A stretch of DNA of 64,000 nucleotides from Desulfurobacteriaceae bacterium (lineage in GTDB: Bacteria > Aquificota > Aquificia > Desulfurobacteriales > Desulfurobacteriaceae), in NCBI GenBank assembly GCA_027063785.1, contig JAMORC010000015.1, forward strand, positions 1 to 64,000, in the 5' to 3' direction. The translations under genes and the position numbers were made by a program. This document shows positions 1 through 8,284 of the stretch, one piece after another. The notes beneath the pieces were generated by a model, which was not told the origin of the DNA, did not search any database, and saw nothing but the letters and a program-made list of their open reading frames with translations. Numbering within the stretch: position 1 is the first letter of the stretch; the number at the start of each line of letters is the position of its first letter.

Positions 1-134
1 TTATGCCCGGTGATAACGTAACTTTTGAGGTCGAGCTTTTAAAGCCCGTAGCTATTGAGGAAGGGCTTAGGTTTGCTATCCGTGAGGGTGGAAGGACTGT
101 TGGTGCCGGCGTTGTTACGGAAATTCTTGACTAA
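1..134 (+). CDS. tuf: Elongation factor Tu, C-terminal end (partial)
   Basis: The window opens inside this gene; the frame begins at base 3 and ends at the TAA at 132-134. The visible 43 residues include [12 protein letters not shown] and the terminal [19 protein letters not shown], which is the conserved end of domain III of EF-Tu. EF-Tu is the GTPase that brings aminoacyl-tRNA to the ribosome. Its place just before rpmG, tRNA-Trp, secE and nusG is the classic bacterial order. The GTPase domain lies outside the window, so copy number (tufA or tufB) cannot be judged. Confidence 0.95.
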   Translation, partial: MPGDNVTFEVELLKPVAIEEGLRFAIREGGRTVGAGVVTEILD

Positions 135-141
135 AGATTTC

Positions 142-159
142 GCCCTCCTTCGGGAGGGC
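142..159 (+). terminator. Hairpin with UUCG tetraloop after tuf
   Basis: GCCCTCC pairs perfectly with GGAGGGC around a TTCG loop closed by C-G, an unusually stable tetraloop. It lies 7 bases after the tuf stop. The downstream bases TTCAAAATAA are not a real U-tract. It may be a partial terminator, a processing site or a 3'-end stabiliser between tuf and rpmG rather than a full terminator. Confidence 0.5.
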
Positions 160-188
160 TTCAAAATAACCGGTAAGAGGAGTTAAAC

Positions 189-353
189 ATGGCGAAAAAA
201 GGACCCCGTGAGATAATACAGCTTGCCTGCACTGAGTGTAAGAGGAGGAACTACTCGACAACAAAGAACAAGAGGAATACTCCCGATAGGCTTGAACTCA
301 GGAAGTACTGTCCCTGGTGCAACAAGCACACCTTGCACAGGGAGGTTAAATAG
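189..353 (+). CDS. rpmG: 50S ribosomal protein L33
   Basis: This 54-residue protein is a structural component of the large ribosomal subunit. It starts [17 protein letters not shown] and contains two CxxC pairs (CTEC near residue 14 and CPWC near residue 42). That makes it the zinc-binding, four-cysteine form of L33 rather than the Cys-less paralogue. An AGAGGAG ribosome site lies at 176-182, six bases before the ATG. L33 next to tRNA-Trp and secE is the usual arrangement in bacteria. Confidence 0.95.
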   Translation: MAKKGPREIIQLACTECKRRNYSTTKNKRNTPDRLELRKYCPWCNKHTLHREVK

Positions 354-374
354 TTTATATTTCCTCCTGCAGGT

Positions 375-450
375 AGGCCAGTAGCCCAATTGGTAGGGCT
401 CCGGACTCCAAATCCGGCGGTTGGGGGTTCGAGTCCCTCCTGGCCTGCCA
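375..450 (+). tRNA. trnW: tRNA-Trp (anticodon CCA)
   Basis: The 76-nt cloverleaf has acceptor strands AGGCCAG (375-381) and CTGGCCT (440-446), discriminator G and an encoded CCA end. The anticodon stem CCGGA/TCCGG encloses loop CTCCAAA, giving anticodon CCA, which reads UGG (Trp). The T arm GGGGGTTCGAGTCCCTC carries the invariant TTCGA. It sits between rpmG and secE and is probably processed from the polycistronic transcript. Confidence 0.96.
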
Positions 451-507
451 TATTTATCTTTCCCTTCTTTTGTTAAAATCCCGAAAAGCAAAATTTGGAG
501 TTAACTT

Positions 508-687
508 ATGTCTCCATTTCAATTTTTAAAAGAAGTTAAAGAAGAGCTTGACAGGGTACACTGGCCGCAAAGGGATGAAGTTGTGGCTGATACTCTTGCT
601 GTTATTCTGTTCACGGGTTCCGTTGCGCTTTACTTCTGGATTATCGATATGGTGCTGACGAGGATACTCGAAGCAATACTGATGTAA
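508..687 (+). CDS. secE: Preprotein translocase subunit SecE
   Basis: This 59-residue protein is a short bacterial SecE, the clamp-like subunit of the SecYEG protein-conducting channel in the inner membrane. The amphipathic segment FLKEVKEELDRVHWPQRDEV near residues 6-25 is the family signature. One membrane helix follows (about 29-50, TLAVILFTGSVALYFWIIDM). The start is preceded by TTTGGAG. A TAAAAT box at 474-479 might be a -10 element, but no clear -35 accompanies it. nusG follows after 21 bases. Confidence 0.93.
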   Translation: MSPFQFLKEVKEELDRVHWPQRDEVVADTLAVILFTGSVALYFWIIDMVLTRILEAILM

Positions 688-708
688 GTAAAAATAAGGG
701 GAGTTTCT

Positions 709-1446
709 ATGAACGAGAAGAAATGGTATTCCCTCCACGTCCAGTCGGGATTCGAGCCGAGGGTAAAAGCTAATATACTCAAGGCATTAAGGGAAACCGG
801 GCAGGTTGAGAAGGTAGAGGAGATTTTTATCCCGGCTGTTGAGAAAGTTGTTTTCAAGGCCCTTGGTAAGGAAAAGGGGGAACTTCCTCTCCGCGGAGAA
901 CCCAGAATTTTTGAAGTTGAGGGAGAGGAGGGGAAAAAGGTTGTTTTCAGGATAGAAGACGGTAAGGTTTTTGTCGAAAGCTGTGAATGTGAAAGGAAAA
1001 AGTGTGAACCTGAGGGCCCGATAGAGAAGATCGGTCAGAGGATAAGGTGTCCAGAAAACAGGGTTGAAGCGAAGATTGAGCTGAAGGACAGGCTTTATCC
1101 GGGTTACATATTCATAAAAGCTGACCTTGATAAAGACCTTCAGAGTACGATAAGGAGAGTTCCGAGGGTTCTCGGTTTCGTTAGCGCCGGAGGAAGGCCT
1201 GTGGTCGTTCCCGAGTCCGAGGTAACGGCAATTAAGGAAAGGCTGAAGAAGGGTGTTCCAAAAGTCAGGAAATTGAAGTTTGACATCGGGGATAAGGTAA
1301 AGATAAAGGAAGGTCCCTTCATCGGCTTTGAAGGTACTATTTCGGAGATTGACCCTGAGCACGGAAAGATTATAGTTCTGGTTAACATATTTGACAGGCA
1401 GACTCCGGTAGAGCTGGAGTTTGATCAGATAGAGAAAATCAGTTGA
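709..1446 (+). CDS. nusG: Transcription termination/antitermination protein NusG with an inserted domain
   Basis: NusG binds the RNA polymerase clamp through its NGN domain and contacts Rho or ribosomal protein S10 through its C-terminal KOW domain. At 245 residues it is well above the usual 180. The N-terminal WYSLHVQSGFEPRVKANI (6-23) and RLYPGYIFIKADL (128-140) belong to the NGN fold, and the KOW motif FDIGDKVKIKEGPFIGFEGT lies near 191-210. About 80 extra residues (roughly 45-125) interrupt the NGN domain, as known for Aquifex and Thermotoga NusG. The insert carries Cys92, Cys94, Cys99 and Cys114, a possible metal site. rplK follows after 18 bases. Confidence 0.95.
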   Translation: MNEKKWYSLHVQSGFEPRVKANILKALRETGQVEKVEEIFIPAVEKVVFKALGKEKGELPLRGEPRIFEVEGEEGKKVVFRIEDGKVFVESCECERKKCEPEGPIEKIGQRIRCPENRVEAKIELKDRLYPGYIFIKADLDKDLQSTIRRVPRVLGFVSAGGRPVVVPESEVTAIKERLKKGVPKVRKLKFDIGDKVKIKEGPFIGFEGTISEIDPEHGKIIVLVNIFDRQTPVELEFDQIEKIS

Positions 1447-1464
1447 TGTTGAACGGAGGAAGTT

Positions 1465-1890
1465 ATGGCAAAGAAAGTTGTGGCCGAAGTGAAGTTGCAG
1501 TTGCCGGCCGGAGAGGCGACTCCTGCACCGCCGGTAGGACCGGCACTCGGTCAGCACGGCGTAAACATAATGGAGTTTGTTAAGGCCTTTAACGCAGCCA
1601 CGGCTGACAAGAAGGGACTGGTTATCCCTGTGGTCATTACAATTTACGCTGACAGATCCTTCGACTTCGTTCTCAAAACTCCTCCCGCTTCAGTCCTCAT
1701 TAAGAAAGCAGCGGGAATAGAAAAGGGTGCCCACCAGCCCAAGAAAGAGTGGGTGGGACAGATTACCAAAGAACAGCTCAGGCAGATTGCAGAACAGAAG
1801 ATGCAGGATCTAAACTGCTACGACATTGAGGCGGCTATGAGGATCATAGCCGGAACGGCAGAGAACATGGGAGTCAAAATAGTTGACTAA
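1465..1890 (+). CDS. rplK: 50S ribosomal protein L11
   Basis: L11 (141 residues, standard length) forms the base of the ribosomal stalk and the GTPase-associated centre with 23S rRNA. The N-terminal [20 protein letters not shown] (residues 11-30) is the proline-rich family signature, and the C-terminal rRNA-binding domain includes [12 protein letters not shown] strong SD (CGGAGGAAG) precedes the ATG. It sits between nusG and rplA, as in most bacteria. A small hairpin (CCACCG/CGGTGG, 1899-1913) follows in the gap to rplA. Confidence 0.97.
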   Translation: MAKKVVAEVKLQLPAGEATPAPPVGPALGQHGVNIMEFVKAFNAATADKKGLVIPVVITIYADRSFDFVLKTPPASVLIKKAAGIEKGAHQPKKEWVGQITKEQLRQIAEQKMQDLNCYDIEAAMRIIAGTAENMGVKIVD

Positions 1891-1940
1891 AAATTCAACC
1901 ACCGAGACGGTGGGAGGCAAAAAGCCGACAGGAGGTAAAG

Positions 1941-2663
1941 ATGCCCAAACACGGAAAGAAGTACAGGGACGCTGCAAAGCTCGTTGACAGGCACAAGCTC
2001 TACCCCCTCAAGGAGGCCGTTTCCCTCGTTAAGAAAATGGCCGAGATTACAAAAAGGAACTTTGACCAGACCGTAGAGATGGCGGTCAGGCTCAACGTCG
2101 ATCCCAAGTATCAGGATCAGATGGTGAGGGGTAGCGTTGTTCTTCCCCACGGCCTCGGAAAGGAAAGGGTTGTTGCCGTGATTGCACAGGGGGAGAAGCT
2201 TAACGAAGCAAAGGAAGCAGGAGCCGACTACGTTGGGGGAGATGACCTTATCCAGAAAATTCAGCAGGGCTGGATGGACTTTGACGTTCTTATTGCAACT
2301 CCCGACATGATGGGCAAGGTCGGGAGGCTCGGTAGGATCCTCGGTCCCCGCGGGCTTATGCCGAACCCCAAGACCGGAACTGTCACTTTTGATGTTGCAA
2401 AGGCCGTGAAGGAAGCAAAGAGCGGGAAAGTTGATTTTAAGGTAGAAAAAGCGGGAATTGTTCACGCTCCGATCGGAAAGGTTTCCTTTGATGAGGAGAA
2501 GCTCTACGAAAACGCCGTTGCCCTGTTAAAGGCCATACTTGCTGCAAAGCCGTCCGGAGCCAAGGGACAGTATGTCAGGAGCATTGCAGTTTCTGCAACG
2601 ATGGATCCCGGAGTAAAGGTTGACGTTTTTGACGCTGTTAATGCTGCCCAGAGTGCCGAGTAA
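1941..2663 (+). CDS. rplA: 50S ribosomal protein L1
   Basis: L1 (240 residues) binds 23S rRNA at the mobile L1 stalk, helps release E-site tRNA, and in many bacteria represses its own operon. The signature [19 protein letters not shown] (around residues 131-149) is intact. AGGAGGT at 1931-1937 is a strong ribosome site. The gene is 50 bases after rplK. A new promoter for rplJ begins directly after its stop, so rplKA and rplJL-rpoBC are probably separately initiated units. Confidence 0.97.
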   Translation: MPKHGKKYRDAAKLVDRHKLYPLKEAVSLVKKMAEITKRNFDQTVEMAVRLNVDPKYQDQMVRGSVVLPHGLGKERVVAVIAQGEKLNEAKEAGADYVGGDDLIQKIQQGWMDFDVLIATPDMMGKVGRLGRILGPRGLMPNPKTGTVTFDVAKAVKEAKSGKVDFKVEKAGIVHAPIGKVSFDEEKLYENAVALLKAILAAKPSGAKGQYVRSIAVSATMDPGVKVDVFDAVNAAQSAE

Positions 2664-2667
2664 GGGG

Positions 2668-2695
2668 TTGACAACGCCGAGCAAATTCATAGAAT
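2668..2695 (+). promoter_or_regulatory. Sigma70-type promoter for rplJL-rpoBC
   Basis: TTGACA (2668-2673, perfect -35) and TAGAAT (2690-2695, five of six -10 matches) are separated by 16 bases, immediately after the rplA stop. Transcription would begin near 2702, at the start of the L10-type leader. This is one of the clearest promoters in the window and shows that the housekeeping consensus applies in this organism. Confidence 0.75.
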
Positions 2696-2702
2696 AAGCG
2701 CT

Positions 2703-2836
2703 GCTAACTTGGGTCGGTTGAAGAGGGTAGGTGCATAGAGCTTAAATGCCCGATGGGGCAGCCTACTGAGACCGGAGGAGTTAACATCCCCCCATTACTA
2801 TGCCCTCCCTCTTCGCCCCCTAAACCTACCAGGAGG
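2703..2836 (+). ncRNA. L10-type ribosomal protein leader RNA
   Basis: The 140-base untranslated stretch between rplA and rplJ contains the elements of the L10 leader. GTAGGTGC near 2730 pairs with GCCTACTGAGAC near 2760, and a longer segment GAAGAGGG (2719-2726) can pair with CCCTCCCTCTTC (2803-2814). In E. coli and Bacillus this RNA binds the L10/L12 complex, which then shuts off translation of rplJL. The same autoregulation is inferred from position and structure; exact boundaries are uncertain. Confidence 0.7.
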
Positions 2837-2844
2837 TAGCTCCG

Positions 2845-3384
2845 TTGAAGACCAGAAAGCATAAAGAACAAATAGCCAAGGAGCTTAAAGAAAAGTTTGA
2901 AAAGGCTCCCCTGGTTATTTTGACCAATTTCCAGGGGATGACTGTTGCGGAAATGAACGCTCTCAGGAGAAAGCTGAGAGAAGCCGGAGCGGAGTATAAG
3001 GTTGTAAAGAATACCCTTATGAGGTACGCCTATCCGGGAACTCCCGTTGAGCAGATTAAGGATGCTTTTGTGGGTCCTACCGGAATTGTGTTTGCCTTTG
3101 AGGACATCGTTGCTGCGGCAAAGGCCCTTAAGGAGTTTATGGAAGGAGATGGTAAGGAGGAGCCAAAACTTAAGTTCAAAGCGGCGGTTGTTGAGGGTAA
3201 AGTTGCTGACTACAACATGATAAAGCAACTGGCGACCCTTCCGAGCAGGGAGGAGCTTCTCGGACAGCTCGCCTTTACCCTCAAGTACCCTGTCAATGCG
3301 GTTGCCTGGTCGCTTGATAACCTCTTTACGAAGCTTGTTACCGTTCTCGAGAACATCAAGGCCGAAAAGGAGAGTGCTGCTTAG
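2845..3384 (+). CDS. rplJ: 50S ribosomal protein L10
   Basis: L10 (179 residues) anchors the L7/L12 dimers to the ribosomal stalk. The N-terminal half binds 23S rRNA and L11 (KTRKHKEQIAKELKEKFEKA, then VVKNTLMRYA). The C-terminal helix (about 150-175) carries L12-binding heptads. Translation starts at TTG 2845, set by AGGAGGT at 2831-2837; no ATG lies nearby. The weak TTG start just after the L10 leader fits translational autocontrol. rplL follows after 34 bases. Confidence 0.95.
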   Translation: MKTRKHKEQIAKELKEKFEKAPLVILTNFQGMTVAEMNALRRKLREAGAEYKVVKNTLMRYAYPGTPVEQIKDAFVGPTGIVFAFEDIVAAAKALKEFMEGDGKEEPKLKFKAAVVEGKVADYNMIKQLATLPSREELLGQLAFTLKYPVNAVAWSLDNLFTKLVTVLENIKAEKESAA

Positions 3385-3418
3385 AAACCAATAAACATAG
3401 AGCAAGGAGGAAGCAGAA

Positions 3419-3808
3419 ATGGCAGAAATCACAAAGGAACAGATCATCGAAGCTATTAAGAACATGACCGTTCTTGAGCTCGTTGACCTCATTAATGCAA
3501 TCAAAGAAGAGTTCGGTGTTTCCGACATGCCTGTCGTTGCTGCCGGAGCTGTTGCTGCTCCCGGAGCTGCCGGTGGTGCTGCGGCTGCCGAGGAGAAGAC
3601 GGAGTTTGATGTTATCCTTAAGTCTGCAGGTGCCAAGAAGATCAACGTTATTAAGGTTGTGAGGGAAATTACAGGCCTCGGACTCAAGGAAGCTAAAGCT
3701 CTCGTTGACAACGCTCCCAGCCCGGTTAAGGAAGGCGTTTCTAAGGAAGAAGCCGAGGAAATCAAGAAGAAGCTCGAGGAAGCCGGAGCGGAAGTAGAAA
3801 TTAAGTAA
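3419..3808 (+). CDS. rplL: 50S ribosomal protein L7/L12
   Basis: L7/L12 (129 residues) is the multi-copy acidic stalk protein that recruits translational GTPases. The dimerising N-terminal domain ([20 protein letters not shown]) is joined by an Ala/Gly-rich hinge ([19 protein letters not shown], about residues 41-59) to the globular C-terminal domain with [25 protein letters not shown] lies just before the ATG. Heavy use of GCT/GGT codons is consistent with high expression. Confidence 0.97.
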   Translation: MAEITKEQIIEAIKNMTVLELVDLINAIKEEFGVSDMPVVAAGAVAAPGAAGGAAAAEEKTEFDVILKSAGAKKINVIKVVREITGLGLKEAKALVDNAPSPVKEGVSKEEAEEIKKKLEEAGAEVEIK

Positions 3809-3849
3809 CCCTTGCAGGGAATCGGAATTCGAGCTATATTTTACCAGTC

Positions 3850-3882
3850 GGGAGACTGCCTACGGGGTAGTCTCCCTTCTGC
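3850..3882 (+). terminator. rplL-rpoB attenuator-like hairpin
   Basis: An 11-bp stem (GGGAGACTGCC, 3850-3860, with GGTAGTCTCCC, 3866-3876, one G-T pair) closes a five-base loop and is followed by TTCTGCTATTT. It lies in the 95-base gap between rplL and rpoB. E. coli has a partial terminator and RNase III site there that lowers polymerase expression relative to L7/L12. The mediocre T-tract suits partial read-through. Confidence 0.65.
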
Positions 3883-3921
3883 TATTTAAACACAAAACTC
3901 CTTATGAGGAAGAGGTCAAGA

Positions 3922-6900
3922 ATGGGAAAAATCCAAAAAACAGCTCCTTCCGCAATTTCAGAAAAAGTTACAACCCTTCCGAGAAAAAGCTTTGCAAAAA
4001 GAGAAGAGAAGTACCCTGTACCTGACCTTTTGAAGTTTCCCTTTGAATCCTACGAACGCTTCCTCCAGCTCAACAAAGCTCCTCATGAGAGGGAAAACGT
4101 CGGGCTTGAGTCGGCCTTTAGACAGGCATTTCCGATCGTTGACGAGGAGTTGGGGGTTGAGATTCACTACAAAGGTTACGAGATAGGCGATTGGTACTGT
4201 AAGTGCGGAAGGTTCCAGGGGCTTGGAGGCAAAGGGGTTGTATGTCCCAAGTGCGGTATGGAAGTCGTTTTCAGACCCAAGTACACGCCCGATGAGTGCA
4301 AGGAGAGGGGAATAGATTACAGCGCTCCCTTGAGAGTTCTCTTTGAGCTTCACGTCTGGCAGAAAGATCCGAAAACGGGAGAGAAGATCGCTCCCATTAT
4401 TAAAGAAAACAAGATGTACTTCGGCGAAATTCCCCTCATGACCGACAGGGCGACGTTCATCATTAACGGAACGGAAAAGGTCGTAGTAAGTCAGCTCCAC
4501 AGGTCTCCGGGCCTCTTCTTCAAAAATGAAATCTCTAAAACGACGCAGGTTGCAAGGATTATTGATATAGCAAGTGTTATTCCCGCAATGGGCTCGTGGC
4601 TGGAGTTTGAGGTTCCCTATAACGATATCCTCTACGCAAAGATTGATAGGAAGAGGAGGTTCCTCGGAACTTACCTCTTGAGGGCTTTCGGCCTCAGAAC
4701 TGATGAAGAGATATTAGATGTCTTCTACGGTGATGATATCGAGGAGCTTAAGGTAGAGAACGGGGAGGTCATTAATGCGGAGACCGGAGAGGTTAAGTCT
4801 CCGGAAGAACTTAACAGCTACTATCTCGTTTCTGACGTGATAGATCCTGAAACCGGGGAAGTTATTCAGGAGGCTTATGAGGAACTTTCTACAAGTTCCA
4901 GGAAGCTTCCCGAGGGAGCTACATTTAAGGCCGTAAATGCAAAGAAAGCCGCTTGCGGTGCTGTCATTATCAATACGCTGAGGAAAGAAAGAAGAGATAG
5001 GGTAAGGGAAAAAATAGAAGATCCCTTAGTTGCTGCTTACGTAGAGATATTCAGGAAGGTAAGGCCGGGTGATACTGCAACCGTTGAGGGGGCAAAGAGG
5101 CTCTTTGAGTCTATGTTCTTCAGCACTAAGAACTACGACCTTTCAAGGGTCGGAAGGGCAAAGGTTAACGAAAAGATTTACCCGAAAGAGAAGCTGTCAA
5201 AGCTTACAAAAGAAGACCTTAAGGCAATAGAGTGGCTTCCTCCTTTGAGGGTTTCTGAGGATATTTACAACGAAGAGGGAGATATCGTCGTAACGAAGGG
5301 CACCCTTATTACTCCGGAAGTGGCTCTAAAGCTTGCGGCTACTTCCCTTGAAGAAATCCCGGTAGAGCCGGACTATGATGATGCGGGAAGGATTCTTCAC
5401 AAAGCCGATATCGTTGGAGCAGTAAAGGCTTTAATAGATGTTCACTTCGGCAGGAGACCTTATGACGACATCGACCACCTCGGGAATAGAAGAGTAAGGG
5501 GCGTAGGAGAGCTTGCAGAGATAGCCTTTAAGTCCGGGCTCTTTAAGCTCGAGAAGGCAGTAAAGGAGAAGCTTGCTACTGTTGATATAGATTCCGTTAT
5601 GCCTCAAGACCTGATAAATCCGAGAACTGCGACAAACCCACTGAAAGAGTTCTTTACCCTTACATCCCTCTGTCAGTTTATGGATCAGACAAATCCCCTT
5701 GCTGAGACAACCCACAAGAGAAGGCTTTCCGCTCTGGGTCCCGGCGGACTTACAAGGGAGAGGGCAGGATTTGAGGTCAGGGACGTTCACCCCTCCCACT
5801 ACGGAAGGATATGTCCGATAGAAACTCCGGAAGGACAGAACATCGGTCTCATTAACTCCCTCACGACTTACGGAAGAATAAACTGGCTTGGGTTCCTTGA
5901 GACTCCTTACAGGAAAGTCGTTAACGGCAAAGTTACCGACGAGATTGTTTACATGACGGCTGATGAGGAGGAGAACTACGTAATTGCCCAGGCGAACGCT
6001 CCCGTTGATGAGAACGGGTACATAGCTGCCGACACGGTAATGGCCCGCCACAAGGCGGAGTTCAAGCTTGTGAAGAGGGAAGAAGTTCAGTTTATGGACG
6101 TATCTCCCAAGCAGGTCTTTTCGGTTTCTTCTTCCCTCATCCCGTTCCTCGAGCACGACGACGCCAACAGGGCCCTCATGGGTTCAAACATGCAGCGTCA
6201 GGCCGTTCCTCTCATTAAGACCGAGGCTCCGCTGGTCGGAACGGGAATGGAGAAGGAGGTTGCTCTCTACAGCCGTTCTGCCGTTGTAGCAAAGAGATCA
6301 GGGATTGTTGAGAGCGTAACGGCCGACAAGATAATAATCAGGGTTGACCAGGAAGAGCTTGAGGAAGGCGGTCTATCCGTTGATACCGGTTTTGACGTTT
6401 ACGAGCTTAAAAAGTTCCAGAAGTCCAACCAGAAAACCTGCATAAACCAAAGGCCGATAGTTAAGAAAGGGCAGAGGGTCAAGAAAGGGCAGATCATTGC
6501 CGATGGTCCTTCCATGGAAAACGGAGAGCTTGCCCTCGGTAAGAACGTCCTGGTGGCCTTCATGCCTTGGAGAGGTTACAACTTCGAGGACGCTATCCTC
6601 GTTAGCGAGAGGCTTCTGAAGGATGATGTCTATACATCTATCCACATTCAAGAGTTTGAATGTGAGGCTGTTGAGACGAAGCTCGGTAAGGAGGAGATAA
6701 CCCGCGATATTCCGAACGTTTCCGAAGCAGCTCTCAGGAACCTTGACGAATCGGGAATCGTAAGGATAGGAACTTACGTTAAGCCCGGTGACATCCTTGT
6801 AGGTAAGGTTACTCCAAAGGGAGAGCAAGTCCTTACTCCCGAGGAGAAGCTCCTGCAGGCAATATTCGGTGAAAAGGCCAAGGGAGTTAAGGATTCCTCC

Positions 6901-8232
6901 CTCAGGGTTCCCCACGGAGTTGAGGGCGTTGTTATCGACGTGAAGATACTCTCGAGGAAAGGAGAGAAGAAAGATCCCAGAACTCAACTTATTGAAGCTG
7001 AAGAAAAGGCAAAGCTTGAAAGGGAAAAGCAGGAGGAGATTAACCTAATTAAGAAGGATAGGGACAGGAAGGCCGCGGAGCTTATCCTCGGAAAGAGGGT
7101 AAAGGAAGACGTTTACGACGCAGCGGGTAACCTTATCCTTTCGGCGGGAGAGGAGATAACCGAGGATAAGGTTGAGCAGGTTGTCTTCTTTGCCCTGAGG
7201 AAACCATCGATAATCGACGACGATAAGGTTGCAGAAGAGCTTAAGAGGATAAGGCTGAGGGCCGTCGACAAGATTGCCCTTATCGAGAACATTTATGAGG
7301 AGAAGAAAGCGGCCATTGAGATGGGCCATGACCTTCCCGCAGGGGTTAACAAGAAGGTTAAGGTTTACATAGCGACCAAGAGAAAGCTTACCGTCGGTGA
7401 CAAGATGTCGGGTCGCCACGGTAACAAGGGCGTTATTTCGCAGATCAGGCCTGTTGAGGATATGCCGTTCTTGGAGGATGGAACTCCAATTGACATAGTC
7501 CTCAACCCTCTCGGTGTTCCGTCCCGTATGAACGTAGGTCAGATACTGGAGGTTCACCTCGGACTTGCGGCCAAAGAACTCGGTAAGAAAATAGAAAAGC
7601 TACTTAAAGTGGGACTCGACAAGGTAAGGGAGGAAATAAAGGCAATCTACAATGACGAGAGGATAAGCAAGCTTATAGACTCTCTCTCCGACGATGAGCT
7701 GAGGGAAGTTGCCAAAAAGCTTTCAAATGGAATAAGGTTCGAGTCTCCGATATTCAACGGTGCAAAGGAGGAGGAGATTAAAGAACTCCTCCGCCGTGCA
7801 GGACTTCCAGAAACAGGGCAGCTTACCGTCTACGACGGACTTACGGGAGAGCCTTTCGACCAGGACGTTACCGTCGGTTACATGTACATGCTGAAGCTCA
7901 TTCACCTTGCCGATGACAAGATTCACGCCCGTTCAACAGGTCCTTACTCTCTCATCACCCAGCAGCCTCTGGGCGGAAAGGCACAATTCGGCGGACAGAG
8001 GTTCGGTGAAATGGAGGTTTGGGCCCTTGAAGCCTACGGTGCTGCTTACACGCTCCAGGAAATGCTTACCGTTAAGTCCGACGACGTTGAGGGCCGTTCA
8101 AGGGTTTATGAGGCAATAGTTAAAGGCAAATACTCCTTCGAACCGGGGCTTCCCGAGTCCTTCAACGTCCTGGTGAGGGAGCTGAAATCTCTTGCCCTTG
8201 ACGTCAGGTTCATAAAGGAACTTGAGGAATAA
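3922..8232 (+). CDS. rpoB: DNA-directed RNA polymerase subunit beta
   Basis: The beta subunit (1436 residues) forms half of the catalytic cleft. Conserved landmarks include the rifampicin region ([20 protein letters not shown] near 595), [29 protein letters not shown] and the C-terminal [23 protein letters not shown] 3922 is chosen because AGGAAGAGG (3907-3915) precedes it; an upstream ATG at 3904 lacks a ribosome site. An unusual insert near residues 89-118 contains C93, C95, C108 and C111 (CKC and CPKC), a probable zinc ribbon just before the normal [15 protein letters not shown] segment. rpoC follows after a GC hairpin. Confidence 0.96.
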   Translation: MGKIQKTAPSAISEKVTTLPRKSFAKREEKYPVPDLLKFPFESYERFLQLNKAPHERENVGLESAFRQAFPIVDEELGVEIHYKGYEIGDWYCKCGRFQGLGGKGVVCPKCGMEVVFRPKYTPDECKERGIDYSAPLRVLFELHVWQKDPKTGEKIAPIIKENKMYFGEIPLMTDRATFIINGTEKVVVSQLHRSPGLFFKNEISKTTQVARIIDIASVIPAMGSWLEFEVPYNDILYAKIDRKRRFLGTYLLRAFGLRTDEEILDVFYGDDIEELKVENGEVINAETGEVKSPEELNSYYLVSDVIDPETGEVIQEAYEELSTSSRKLPEGATFKAVNAKKAACGAVIINTLRKERRDRVREKIEDPLVAAYVEIFRKVRPGDTATVEGAKRLFESMFFSTKNYDLSRVGRAKVNEKIYPKEKLSKLTKEDLKAIEWLPPLRVSEDIYNEEGDIVVTKGTLITPEVALKLAATSLEEIPVEPDYDDAGRILHKADIVGAVKALIDVHFGRRPYDDIDHLGNRRVRGVGELAEIAFKSGLFKLEKAVKEKLATVDIDSVMPQDLINPRTATNPLKEFFTLTSLCQFMDQTNPLAETTHKRRLSALGPGGLTRERAGFEVRDVHPSHYGRICPIETPEGQNIGLINSLTTYGRINWLGFLETPYRKVVNGKVTDEIVYMTADEEENYVIAQANAPVDENGYIAADTVMARHKAEFKLVKREEVQFMDVSPKQVFSVSSSLIPFLEHDDANRALMGSNMQRQAVPLIKTEAPLVGTGMEKEVALYSRSAVVAKRSGIVESVTADKIIIRVDQEELEEGGLSVDTGFDVYELKKFQKSNQKTCINQRPIVKKGQRVKKGQIIADGPSMENGELALGKNVLVAFMPWRGYNFEDAILVSERLLKDDVYTSIHIQEFECEAVETKLGKEEITRDIPNVSEAALRNLDESGIVRIGTYVKPGDILVGKVTPKGEQVLTPEEKLLQAIFGEKAKGVKDSSLRVPHGVEGVVIDVKILSRKGEKKDPRTQLIEAEEKAKLEREKQEEINLIKKDRDRKAAELILGKRVKEDVYDAAGNLILSAGEEITEDKVEQVVFFALRKPSIIDDDKVAEELKRIRLRAVDKIALIENIYEEKKAAIEMGHDLPAGVNKKVKVYIATKRKLTVGDKMSGRHGNKGVISQIRPVEDMPFLEDGTPIDIVLNPLGVPSRMNVGQILEVHLGLAAKELGKKIEKLLKVGLDKVREEIKAIYNDERISKLIDSLSDDELREVAKKLSNGIRFESPIFNGAKEEEIKELLRRAGLPETGQLTVYDGLTGEPFDQDVTVGYMYMLKLIHLADDKIHARSTGPYSLITQQPLGGKAQFGGQRFGEMEVWALEAYGAAYTLQEMLTVKSDDVEGRSRVYEAIVKGKYSFEPGLPESFNVLVRELKSLALDVRFIKELEE

Positions 8233-8238
8233 TACTCC

Positions 8239-8258
8239 GGGGGCTTTGCCCCCTTCTA
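8239..8258 (+). terminator. Hairpin between rpoB and rpoC
   Basis: GGGGGC and GCCCCC pair around TTT, followed by TTCTATTAAAT. It resembles a weak intrinsic terminator, but rpoC begins 32 bases later. It is more likely a processing or mRNA-stability element than a full stop signal. Confidence 0.45.
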
Positions 8259-8284
8259 TTAAATCCTAATCGGGAGGAACCGTA

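Noticed and set aside
787-1557. 256-codon minus-strand frame across nusG
   Set aside because: It lies antisense to a conserved gene, has no ribosome site and reads low-quality sequence.
2704-3765. 353-codon open frame on the minus strand across rplJ and rplL
   Set aside because: It is the antisense of two unmistakable ribosomal protein genes and of the L10 leader; the product is Ser/Ala-rich with no family match.
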